DNA from: a virus
Reading direction: 5' to 3' (one strand)
IMG/VR virus record: IMGVR_UViG_3300024344_000141
Location: 1 to 22,257 of that record
Length of the DNA: 22,257 nucleotides
The notes under the pieces are model-generated. The model was not told the DNA's origin. It ran no database searches and was given only the letters and a program-made list of their open reading frames with translations. A program made the position numbers and the translations under genes. Shown one piece after another: positions 15,300 through 22,093 of this stretch (its first letter is position 1; every line of letters begins with the position of its first letter).

Positions 15300-15425
15300 A
15301 TGAATAGAGTTGTTACAAATGGTTACAATTTAATTTCAGAAATCCTTAGGTTTGCATACCAAAAGGTTCGTATATTATTATATGATAAAAAACGAGAAAA
15401 AAACACGAAAGGATTTAATGTTTAA
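15300..15425 (+). CDS. Possible 41-aa leader ORF
   Basis: A 41-codon ORF starts at ATG 15300 with AAGGAG (15291-15296) close upstream; the spacing of three bases is short. Promoter unit 2 is ideally placed to drive it. It runs across promoter unit 3 and its stop overlaps the start of the VWA gene by eight bases (ATG 15418, TAA 15423), an arrangement that would couple translation of the two. The peptide is basic at the end (LLYDKKREKNTKGFNV) with a hydrophobic middle and matches no family I know. Because it covers a promoter it may be a chance frame or an upstream ORF whose translation, not product, matters. Confidence 0.4.
   Translation: MNRVVTNGYNLISEILRFAYQKVRILLYDKKREKNTKGFNV
15346..15376 (+). 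promoter_or_regulatory. Early-type promoter unit 3
   Basis: TTAGGT (15346-15351), 19 bases, TATATT (15371-15376); TAGGTT with 18 bases fits equally. GCATACC ends 10 bases before the -10, matching units 1 and 2. It lies 42 bases before the ATG of the VWA protein and is its most likely immediate promoter. Confidence 0.68.
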
Positions 15426-17514
15426 CAACACACTAAAAGATAATAGAGGTTTTGTATTTAAAAACGCTGTCAAAAAAGCTACTACATCAACTCAATATTC
15501 GTCATTTTGGATGGATAGTGGGAATGATGAATACAATGAGTTATTTGGAGCAACTGGAGCTCCTGGAAAAGATTTAGTCCAGTTAGCTGGATATAAGAGA
15601 GCGATTGGTAATTTTGTTAATATTGTTACTGGTGAGTCTATTCCAGTGACTTTCAATAGTAATGATGTGAGTTATACAGATGGTAAGACAGTTTGTATCG
15701 GGGCAAATTTGACTGAGAAGAATTTTGATATTGCAGTGGGTTTGGCACTTCACGAAGGTTCACATATAAAACTTTCGGATTTTAATTTCCTTAAAAATCT
15801 TGAAGTTAATATTCCAGCTGAGGTTTATGTGTTAGCTGAAAAGAAAGGGTTTGACCGATATACAGTTTTGGGTCACTTAAAAACATTATTAAACTATGTT
15901 GAGGACAGACGGATTGATAACTATATTTTTAAATCCTCTCCTGGGTATAAAGGTTATTATCATTCTATGTATAAAAAATATTTTTATTCAAGAGTTATTG
16001 ATAAAATGTTACTTTCATCTGATTTACGCGAGGAAACTTGGGAAAGTTACGAAGGAAGAATTATCAATCTTCATAACAATAACCGTCAGTTAGGAGCTCT
16101 TAAAGGGTTAAGAGCTATTTGGGGTGTTATTGATATTATGAACATCGGGAGGCTGAAAACTTCCGAAGATGCCTATAATGTAGCCGAAAGTATTTACAGA
16201 ATTATATTAGATAATGTTGTACATAATGGTTCTTCGATTGAAGGTACTGGTAAAACTTCAGATGATGAAACTTCAGATGGAGGAACTTCGGATGGACTCC
16301 AAAGTGGAGGTGATGGTAATACAGGAAATTCAGATGAAAATTCAGATGAAGGTGGTGATGAAACTTCAGATGGTGGTGGTATTTCAACTAATGATGATGG
16401 GTCAGAAGCTAAAGAATTAACTGATGCACAGAAGAAACAACTCCAAAATGCACTCAATAAACAGTCTAACTTTTTAGATGGTGATATTAAAAAAACTAAA
16501 ATGTCAAAGAAGAATTTAAATGATATTAATGTTATTGATGATGCTGAAGCGAGTTATGAAAATGTTGGTAGTGGTGACGGTGCATGGGGAGGTAATACTA
16601 ACGGGACACGGTGTTTAGTAGTTAAAAAATTAACACGAGCTATTATTGAGTCAGACCAGTTTGATTGTGCTACAAAGCGTAATATGAGTTCATATAGTGT
16701 TTCTAGGTGGAATAAATATGATTTTGTTGAAGAAGGTTTAAGAATTGGAACAGTTTTAGGTAAAAAACTTCAAATTAGAAATGAGGAAAATACTACTAAA
16801 TATACTCGAAAAGACTCTGGTAGATTGGATAAAAGATTAATCGCTGAACTTGGATTTGGAAATTCAAATGTATTTAGTCAGACTTTTGTTGATAAATTTA
16901 ATAAAGTGTTTGTTCACTTATCAATAGATGCTTCTGGTTCTATGAGTGGAACTAAATGGAATAAAGCAATGACATCAGCGGTGGCAATGATTAAAGCTGC
17001 TGATATGACTGGTAACATTGATGTGGTTGTTTCAATCAGAACAACACATAGTCCAACTGGTAGATATTCTTCCAATGCAAGTGTACCTTTTATATTGGTA
17101 TGTTACGATTCACGAGTTGATAAGCTTGTCAAAGTTAAAACTTTATTTAAAGCACTTAGTGTTAGTGGAACAACTCCAGAGGGGTTATGTTTTGAAGCTA
17201 TAATGGACGATTTGATTCCAAGTTCAAATACACAGGACAGTTATTTCATTAATTATTCAGATGGTGCTCCTCAGTTTTTTAATAATGACATTTCTTATTC
17301 TGGAACAAGAGCTAATGAGCATACTAAAAAGATGGTAAGTATAATGCGAGACAAAGGTATTAAGGTTCTCAGTTATTTCATCTCTGATAATTATGATAGG
17401 GCATATGGAGTATCGTCATTTAAAACTATGTATGGAAATGACGCTGAATTTGTGAATGTTACCAATGTAGTAGATATCGCAAAAACTATGAATAAGAGAT
17501 TTTTATCAAAATAA
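15418..17514 (+). CDS. HExxH metallopeptidase-like + von Willebrand A (CobT/DUF2201-like) protein
   Basis: 698-aa two-domain protein. The N-terminal domain has a zincin signature: ALHEGSH with His112, Glu113 and His116, and a later NYVEDRRIDNYI segment whose Glu162 is placed like the third ligand of gluzincin peptidases. A low-complexity acidic linker follows (about 277-330, Asp/Ser/Gly/Thr repeats). The C-terminal VWA domain has a full MIDAS: DASGSMSG (Asp504), a Thr in SGTTPEG near 585, and Asp615 in YSDGAPQF. This architecture resembles CobT-like and DUF2201 proteins that pair with a MoxR/CobS-type AAA+ ATPase; no such ATPase is in the window. T4-like marine phages often carry cobS/cobT-like genes. 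Start 15418 has AAAGGA four bases upstream; the in-frame TTG at 15352 lies inside promoter unit 3 and is rejected. It may act in cobalt/metal insertion or protein remodelling. Confidence 0.85.
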   Translation: MFNNTLKDNRGFVFKNAVKKATTSTQYSSFWMDSGNDEYNELFGATGAPGKDLVQLAGYKRAIGNFVNIVTGESIPVTFNSNDVSYTDGKTVCIGANLTEKNFDIAVGLALHEGSHIKLSDFNFLKNLEVNIPAEVYVLAEKKGFDRYTVLGHLKTLLNYVEDRRIDNYIFKSSPGYKGYYHSMYKKYFYSRVIDKMLLSSDLREETWESYEGRIINLHNNNRQLGALKGLRAIWGVIDIMNIGRLKTSEDAYNVAESIYRIILDNVVHNGSSIEGTGKTSDDETSDGGTSDGLQSGGDGNTGNSDENSDEGGDETSDGGGISTNDDGSEAKELTDAQKKQLQNALNKQSNFLDGDIKKTKMSKKNLNDINVIDDAEASYENVGSGDGAWGGNTNGTRCLVVKKLTRAIIESDQFDCATKRNMSSYSVSRWNKYDFVEEGLRIGTVLGKKLQIRNEENTTKYTRKDSGRLDKRLIAELGFGNSNVFSQTFVDKFNKVFVHLSIDASGSMSGTKWNKAMTSAVAMIKAADMTGNIDVVVSIRTTHSPTGRYSSNASVPFILVCYDSRVDKLVKVKTLFKALSVSGTTPEGLCFEAIMDDLIPSSNTQDSYFINYSDGAPQFFNNDISYSGTRANEHTKKMVSIMRDKGIKVLSYFISDNYDRAYGVSSFKTMYGNDAEFVNVTNVVDIAKTMNKRFLSK
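16254..16383 (+). repeat. Low-complexity acidic linker repeat
   Basis: Imperfect repeats of ACTTCAGATG-type units encode short TSDGG/TSDDE and NSDE motifs between the zincin and VWA domains. A highly acidic, Gly/Ser-rich spacer like this is typical of CobT-type proteins. Confidence 0.75.
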
Positions 17515-17521
17515 TAAATTA

Positions 17522-17572
17522 TCTAGCATCAATGCTAGAGGGGTTGGGTTTTACTCCTTTCTACCTGACCCC
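17522..17572 (+). terminator. Two adjoining hairpins after the VWA gene
   Basis: Hairpin 1 is TCTAGCA (17522-17528) with TGCTAGA (17533-17539), loop TCAA. Hairpin 2 follows with no gap: GGGGTTGGGT (17540-17549) with ACCTGACCCC (17563-17572), ten pairs including two G·U. Only scattered A/T follows, with a run of six T about 14 bases later, so it is an atypical terminator, an mRNA 3'-end stabiliser or a processing site. It separates the VWA transcript from the gp32 promoter motif. Confidence 0.6.
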
Positions 17573-17600
17573 TAAAATATTGAAATTTTTTAAAGAATTG

Positions 17601-17616
17601 TTATATTTATATTGGG
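17601..17616 (+). promoter_or_regulatory. Late-type promoter motif, copy 4 (gp32)
   Basis: TTATATTTATATTGGG shares its first 13 bases with the motif before the tail tube gene but ends TTGGG instead of ATGAG. It lies 65 bases before the gp32 ATG and leaves room for the structured leader. Confidence 0.5.
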
Positions 17617-17681
17617 TACCGATAATGGTACAAATAACAATTAGTAACTAATAAATAATAAATAACACATGGAGATGTACA
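17616..17681 (+). promoter_or_regulatory. gp32 leader with small hairpins and A/U-rich single-stranded tract
   Basis: In order: GTACC/GGTAC (17616-17631), ATTAG/CTAAT (17640-17652), an unstructured AATAAATAATAAATAA-type tract, and ACAT-GGAG-ATGT (17667-17678), which places the Shine-Dalgarno GGAG in a tetraloop seven bases before ATG. T4 gene 32 is known to repress its own translation through a leader pseudoknot followed by an unstructured A/U-rich tract. This leader could work similarly; I do not see a clear pseudoknot. Confidence 0.5.
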
Positions 17682-18455
17682 ATGGATATTAACGCAATCA
17701 AGCAAAGGTTATCCCAATTAAAGGATACGAGTAATAAAACTTCTAACTTATGGAAACCAGCCCCTGGGACACAGGTGGTCAGAATAGTACCTTATAAATT
17801 CAATAAAGACAATCCTTTTATTGAATTATACTTCCACTATGACATAGCTAAACGCAGTTACCTTTCACCGATTTCATTTGGTCGACCAGACCCGATTGAA
17901 GAATTTGCTACCAAATTAAAGCAAACTGGTAATAAAGATGATTGGAGATTAGGTCGTAAAATGGATGCTAAGATGAGAACATTCGTTCCGGTAGTAGTTC
18001 GTGGCGAAGAATCACAGGGAGTTAGATTTTGGGGATTTGGTAAAACAGTTTATCAAGAATTGTTAGGTTTTATAGCAGACCCAGATTATGGTGATATTGC
18101 AGACCCAATGACTGGTCGTGATATTGCAGTAGAATTTAAAACTGCAGAAGAAACAGGAGCTAGCTTTCCATCAACATCAATCAGAGTCAAACCAAATCAA
18201 ACTCCGATTATTGAGGACAAAGAGAAGTTAAAAGGTATGTTTGATAATCAACAGAAAATTACTGATATATATCAGGAATTATCGTATGATGATTTAAAAG
18301 ATGTACTGAATAATTACCTTAATCCTACCGATGAGGGTTCTAATGAAACTGGTAATACTGGAAATCAAACACAAGAAACTACCAATCCAATTGTTGATGC
18401 TACGGAGAAAAAAGAAAAAGTAGCTGACGCGTTTGATGACTTGTTTAATAATTAA
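17682..18455 (+). CDS. 32: Single-stranded DNA-binding protein gp32
   Basis: 257-aa phage SSB that coats single-stranded DNA during replication and recombination and recruits UvsX and helicase partners. The N-terminus is basic (MDINAIKQRLSQLKD), matching the cooperativity domain with its LAST-like segment. The OB-fold core follows: LWKPAPGTQVVRIVPYKF, FHYDIAKRSYLSPISFGRPD, then FVPVVVRGEESQGVRFWGFG and GRDIAVEF. The C-terminus is a Gly/Asn/Thr-rich linker ending in an acidic DAFDDLFNN tip, the usual partner-binding tail. The region that in T4 holds the zinc ligands (His-Cys-Cys-Cys) has no cysteine here, and the whole protein has none, so it is a zinc-free form. GGAG precedes ATG by seven bases. 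It heads the replication operon and has its own leader structure. Confidence 0.92.
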   Translation: MDINAIKQRLSQLKDTSNKTSNLWKPAPGTQVVRIVPYKFNKDNPFIELYFHYDIAKRSYLSPISFGRPDPIEEFATKLKQTGNKDDWRLGRKMDAKMRTFVPVVVRGEESQGVRFWGFGKTVYQELLGFIADPDYGDIADPMTGRDIAVEFKTAEETGASFPSTSIRVKPNQTPIIEDKEKLKGMFDNQQKITDIYQELSYDDLKDVLNNYLNPTDEGSNETGNTGNQTQETTNPIVDATEKKEKVADAFDDLFNN

Positions 18456-18467
18456 AACCACATAAAC

Positions 18468-18552
18468 TAAATAAGTGGGGTTTCTGGTAACTTGGACCAC
18501 GATTCCTTCGATGGTGTATGGTAATAGCTTAACTATAAATTCCACTTATTTA
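18468..18552 (+). promoter_or_regulatory. 85-nt hairpin element in the uvsX leader
   Basis: TAAATAAGTGGGGTTT (18468-18483) pairs with AAATTCCACTTATTTA (18537-18552): 16 continuous pairs, 14 Watson-Crick plus two G·U, enclosing 53 bases. Within it ACCACGA and TCG-A-TGGT form a second hairpin (about 18496-18515). The ribosome-binding site AGGAGA of uvsX begins a few bases after the stem. It has no T-run, so it is not an ordinary terminator. It may regulate uvsX translation or mRNA processing. Confidence 0.6.
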
Positions 18553-18571
18553 TCCCATTAGGAGATATTAT

Positions 18572-19666
18572 ATGTCAGTTAGAGACGATTTAGCCAGTAT
18601 TATTGCTGGTGATTTAAATAAAAAATTTAAGGGTAATAAAGTAGCATTTTTTCTTGATGGTACTGATACAAGCCCCACCGATATAAAAGATTTCATTTCA
18701 ACTGGTTCAGATATGTTAGATTTAGCAATAGCCAATAAACCAGATGGAGGAATTGCGGTAGGCCGTATTACAGAAATTAATGGTTTAGAATCAAGTGGTA
18801 AATCTTTACTTGGAGCTCATTTACTAGCAGAAACTCAGAAGAAGGGTGGTGTGGCAGTTTATATTGATACTGAAACCTCAGTTAGTAGAGAATTTTTACA
18901 AGCTATAGGTGTAGATTTAGAAAATATGTTATATTTGCATACTGAAACAGTAGAGGACATTTTTGAAATTATAGAATCAATTATAATTAAAATCCGCGAA
19001 TCAGACAAAGACCGATTGGTCACTATTTTAGTTGATAGTTTAGCAGCTGCTTCTACAAAAGTAGAAATGGAAGCTGATTATGGAAAAGATGGTTGGGCTA
19101 CATCAAAAGCAATTGTCATAAGTAAGGCAATGCGGAAAGTTACTCAGATGATAGGTAGGGAGCGAGTGGCTCTTGTGTTCACAAATCAACTTAGACAGAA
19201 ACTTGGTGTTATGTTCGGTGACCCGTGGACTACTTCTGGAGGTAAGGCATTACCATTCCACGCATCGACTCGTATTCGATTAAAGAATATGGGTCAGTTA
19301 AAAGACAAGAAAAATAATGTTTTGGGTATGAAAGTTAGAGCCCAAATAGTTAAAAACAGATTAGGACCACCATTACGCCATACCGACTATACAATGTATT
19401 TTGATAGAGGTATTGACAACTATGGAAATTGGTTAGAGAAAATGAAAGAGCACGGGATATGTAAGATTGGAGGAGCTTGGTATACTTTGCACTATAATGG
19501 TGAAGATATTAAATTTCTTTCAAAGGACTTTGAAAGTGTTCTTGAAAAAGACCCCGCTATGAAGGATTGGTTATACCACCAAATATGTGACAAAGTTATA
19601 TTAAAATATCAGGACAATATAGGTATTGATGATGTAAAAGTGGATGATACTAATGCAGAAGAATGA
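18572..19666 (+). CDS. uvsX: UvsX recombinase (RecA family)
   Basis: 364-aa RecA-like ATPase that forms filaments on single-stranded DNA and drives strand exchange for recombination-dependent replication. Walker A is GLESSGKS (71-78). The AVYIDTETSVS block holds the catalytic Glu region, and RLVTILVDSLAAAS is Walker B. A FTNQLRQKLGVMFGDPWTTS segment corresponds to the L2/DNA-binding region with its conserved Gln, followed by GGKALPFHASTRIRL. The C-terminus is acidic (DDVKVDDTNAEE). The length is close to T4 UvsX (391 aa). AGGAGA seven bases upstream decides the start. Its last 23 bases overlap the start of the 5' nuclease gene, so the two are coupled. The hairpin leader at 18468-18552 lies immediately upstream. 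Confidence 0.94.
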   Translation: MSVRDDLASIIAGDLNKKFKGNKVAFFLDGTDTSPTDIKDFISTGSDMLDLAIANKPDGGIAVGRITEINGLESSGKSLLGAHLLAETQKKGGVAVYIDTETSVSREFLQAIGVDLENMLYLHTETVEDIFEIIESIIIKIRESDKDRLVTILVDSLAAASTKVEMEADYGKDGWATSKAIVISKAMRKVTQMIGRERVALVFTNQLRQKLGVMFGDPWTTSGGKALPFHASTRIRLKNMGQLKDKKNNVLGMKVRAQIVKNRLGPPLRHTDYTMYFDRGIDNYGNWLEKMKEHGICKIGGAWYTLHYNGEDIKFLSKDFESVLEKDPAMKDWLYHQICDKVILKYQDNIGIDDVKVDDTNAEE

Positions 19667-20666
19667 GAGGTATTTAAGTATATTAGAAAATATTAAAAAA
19701 CCGGAAGATGAAAATATAAATCTTGATGACCGGGTGTTAATAATTGATGGACTGAATACCTTCATTAGGTGTTTTGTGGTTAATCCTGCTACAAATGATG
19801 ATGGTGTCCATATTGGTGGAATGACTGGTTTTTTGAAGTCAATCGGGTATGCTATTAAGATGCACAACCCTACTCGATGTATTGTAGTATTTGATGGTAA
19901 AGGTGGTTCACAACGCCGCAGAAAACTATATCCAGAATATAAAGCTAATCGCAAAGTTAAACATAGATTTAACCGAGTGTATGATTTTAATTCTATTGAT
20001 GATGAGCAACAATCTATGAGGTTCCAAATCACACGGTTAGTTGAATATCTAAGTAATTTACCAGTAACTACTATGATGGTTGAAAATATTGAAGCTGATG
20101 ATACTATGGCGTATTTATCAAAAAATCTATTAAAATCGAGTGAAATAATACTAATGTCCACTGACAAAGATTTTATCCAATTGGTAAATGATAGAATAAG
20201 CGTTTGGAGCCCTACTAAAAAGAAGTTGTACACACCAGAAGTTGTCAAGGAAGAATTTCAAGTCCCATCCCATAATTTTGTGATGTATAGAGTGGTCGAT
20301 GGTGATAAATCTGATAATGTACCTGGTATAAAAGGTTTTGGTTTGAAAACTTTAATCAAAAAGGTTCCTAAAATATTGGGAGATATAAAAGTGACTCCTG
20401 ATGATTTAATTGCTGAGGGATTTGATACTGATATAATTAACCGTAATTATAGGTTGATGCAATTAGATGATGTTGATATAAGTGGTAAGTCAAAATTAGA
20501 GATACAACATTTACTAGCCGATACAGATATAAAAATGATAAAATATGAGTTTCAGAAAATGATGCTAGAAGATAAAGCTCAATCAGCTATTATGAATTTA
20601 GATAGTTGGTTAGCGGAAACATTTAATAAATTAAATATAATAGCTACAAACCATAATGACAGATAA
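19644..20666 (+). CDS. rnh: 5'-3' exonuclease / flap nuclease (T4 RNase H-like)
   Basis: 340-aa FEN/PIN-family nuclease that removes RNA primers and 5' flaps at lagging-strand joints. Metal-binding acidic residues are in the expected places: Asp35 in LIIDGLNTF, Asp84 in VVFDGKGG, Glu150/Asp152/Asp153 in NIEADDTMAY, Asp174/Asp176 in MSTDKDFIQL, and Asp219/Asp221/Asp224 in VVDGDKSDNVPGIKGFG, which begins the helix-3-turn-helix DNA-binding motif. QRRRKLYPEYKANRK matches the helical arch region. The length fits T4 RNase H (305 aa) with a slightly longer tail. The ATG at 19644 lies inside uvsX; a second in-frame ATG at 19653 is an equally possible start. The 3' end overlaps the helicase gene by 11 bases. 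A separate nuclease gene fits a polymerase that lacks a 5' nuclease domain. Confidence 0.9.
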   Translation: MILMQKNERYLSILENIKKPEDENINLDDRVLIIDGLNTFIRCFVVNPATNDDGVHIGGMTGFLKSIGYAIKMHNPTRCIVVFDGKGGSQRRRKLYPEYKANRKVKHRFNRVYDFNSIDDEQQSMRFQITRLVEYLSNLPVTTMMVENIEADDTMAYLSKNLLKSSEIILMSTDKDFIQLVNDRISVWSPTKKKLYTPEVVKEEFQVPSHNFVMYRVVDGDKSDNVPGIKGFGLKTLIKKVPKILGDIKVTPDDLIAEGFDTDIINRNYRLMQLDDVDISGKSKLEIQHLLADTDIKMIKYEFQKMMLEDKAQSAIMNLDSWLAETFNKLNIIATNHNDR

Positions 20667-22011
20667 AATAAGTTTAAACCAGTACGGACATTCATTTCAA
20701 GCTAAACTGATAGCTTCACTATTAACCAACAGACAATTTTTGGAACAAATTGGTGATATATTAGAACCAAGTTATTTTGAATCAGAAGCTAATAAGTGGT
20801 TAGTTGATGAGATAAAAAAATATTTCATTAAATATAAGAAATTACCTACACTTGAAGTTTTAAAAATAACATTGGATTCGGAAGAAAATGACATATTACG
20901 CGTATCTGTAATAGAAGATTTAAAAAATGCATATAAACATTTCGAAGCTTCGGATTTAGAATTTGTCCAAGAAAAAACCCTTGATTTTTGTAAAAATCAA
21001 AAGATAAAAGATGCGATAATACAATCAGTAGATTTGATTCAAAGTGGTGATTACGAGAGTATCAAATCATTAGTAGATGATGCGTTAAAAGCTGGGTCAG
21101 AACGAGATATTGGTCATATTTACTTGGATATGTTTGATGAGCGGTATGAAGAATCAGCTAGAAAAACAGTTGGCACTCCATGGGAAATAATTAATGATTT
21201 AACTGATGGTGGTTTAGGGCCAGGGGAACTTGGAGTTATTGTTGCACCGGCCGGTATTGGGAAATCGTGGGTATTGAGTTCAATTGGAGCCGGTGCAGTT
21301 AAGGATGGTAAAAAAGTAGTTCATTACACATTAGAATTAAATGATGCTTATGTAGGTTTACGATACGATAGTGTTTTCAGTGGTTATGCGTCACAAAATT
21401 TAAAGTTCCACACAGATGATGTTAAGAGTAAATTAGACCAGTTAGATGGTGAGTTAGTCATTAAGTATTACCCAACTAAAACAGCTTCAGTCCAAACGAT
21501 AGGAGCTCATCTCCAGCGAATGATTACCCTTGGACATGGTGTCGATGTAATTATTTTGGATTATGCTGATTTGTTACGAGACACAAATAAATTTACCACC
21601 GAAGTTAGACATGTCCTTGGAAACATTTATGAAGATTTGAGAGGGTTAGCTGGTGAGTATGAAATACCGTGCTGGACTGCGAGTCAAGCAAATCGTTCGG
21701 CACTGGATGAAGATGTAATTGAGGCTCAAAAGATAGCTGAAAGTTATGCTAAAATTATGACGGCTGACTTTGTTATGTCATTGAGTAGAAAGGTTGGTGA
21801 TAAGATAGCTAACACTGGTAGGTTTCATGTTATTAAAAATAGATTTGGTCCGGATGGTGTAACTTTCCCCGCTAAGGTAAATACTAATAATGGTTCTATT
21901 GACATTTATGAAGGTAATACTGTGGATGGTAAGGAACAGCAGGGTAAAATGGACAATCAAGATGAATATGTTAGAAAACAATTGGCTCAAAAATATCAAG
22001 ATTTGGGTTAG
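20656..22011 (+). CDS. 41: Replicative DNA helicase gp41 (DnaB family)
   Basis: 451-aa hexameric helicase that unwinds DNA ahead of the polymerase and pairs with a primase (gp61 in T4, not in this window). Residues 1-150 are the N-terminal helical collar. The RecA-like core starts at TPWEIINDLTDGGLGPGELG. Walker A is APAGIGKS (197-204), the HYTLEL block (about 223-228) holds the catalytic Glu, Walker B is VIILDYADL with Asp302, and IPCWTASQANRSAL is motif H3 with its conserved Gln. HVIKNRFGPDGVTFP near the C-terminus carries the Lys/Arg finger region typical of this family. Size and motif order match T4 gp41 (475 aa). The gene overlaps the 5' nuclease gene by 11 bases and has no good separate ribosome-binding site, so it is probably translated by coupling. 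Confidence 0.93.
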   Translation: MTDKISLNQYGHSFQAKLIASLLTNRQFLEQIGDILEPSYFESEANKWLVDEIKKYFIKYKKLPTLEVLKITLDSEENDILRVSVIEDLKNAYKHFEASDLEFVQEKTLDFCKNQKIKDAIIQSVDLIQSGDYESIKSLVDDALKAGSERDIGHIYLDMFDERYEESARKTVGTPWEIINDLTDGGLGPGELGVIVAPAGIGKSWVLSSIGAGAVKDGKKVVHYTLELNDAYVGLRYDSVFSGYASQNLKFHTDDVKSKLDQLDGELVIKYYPTKTASVQTIGAHLQRMITLGHGVDVIILDYADLLRDTNKFTTEVRHVLGNIYEDLRGLAGEYEIPCWTASQANRSALDEDVIEAQKIAESYAKIMTADFVMSLSRKVGDKIANTGRFHVIKNRFGPDGVTFPAKVNTNNGSIDIYEGNTVDGKEQQGKMDNQDEYVRKQLAQKYQDLG

Positions 22012-22045
22012 AATATAATGAAAATTAAAAAAGAAATTGATGAGT

Positions 22046-22064
22046 TGATATTTATAAATGAGTT
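22046..22064 (+). promoter_or_regulatory. Late-type promoter motif, copy 5 (nrdJ-like gene)
   Basis: TGATATTTATAAATGAGTT differs from the copy before the tail tube at only two of 19 bases, and one difference makes it closer to the T4 late box (TATAAATG against TATAAATA). It ends 29 bases before the nrdJ-like ATG. Confidence 0.6.
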
Positions 22065-22093
22065 AAAAATTACAAAAAGTGGGAGGTTATAAA

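Noticed and set aside
15352-15417. TTG start extending the VWA protein by 22 residues
   Set aside because: It lies inside promoter unit 3 upstream of the likely transcription start, while ATG 15418 has AAAGGA close upstream.
15204-15425. 73-codon ORF from ATG 15204
   Set aside because: No ribosome-binding site and it runs through promoter unit 2; only the shorter start at 15300 is plausible.
16194-16457. Minus-strand and alternative-frame ORFs over the acidic linker
   Set aside because: They are reflections of the GAT/TCA-rich repeat in the VWA gene, with low-complexity Ser/Pro or His/Leu translations.
18468-18552. tRNA gene in the uvsX leader
   Set aside because: A TTCGAT-like stretch and long closing stem suggested it, but there is no 7-bp acceptor/D-arm/anticodon geometry on either strand and the closing stem is 16 bp.
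22018-22092. 24-codon ORF between helicase and nrdJ-like genes
   Set aside because: Weak start context and it covers the promoter motif copy 5; more likely untranslated leader.
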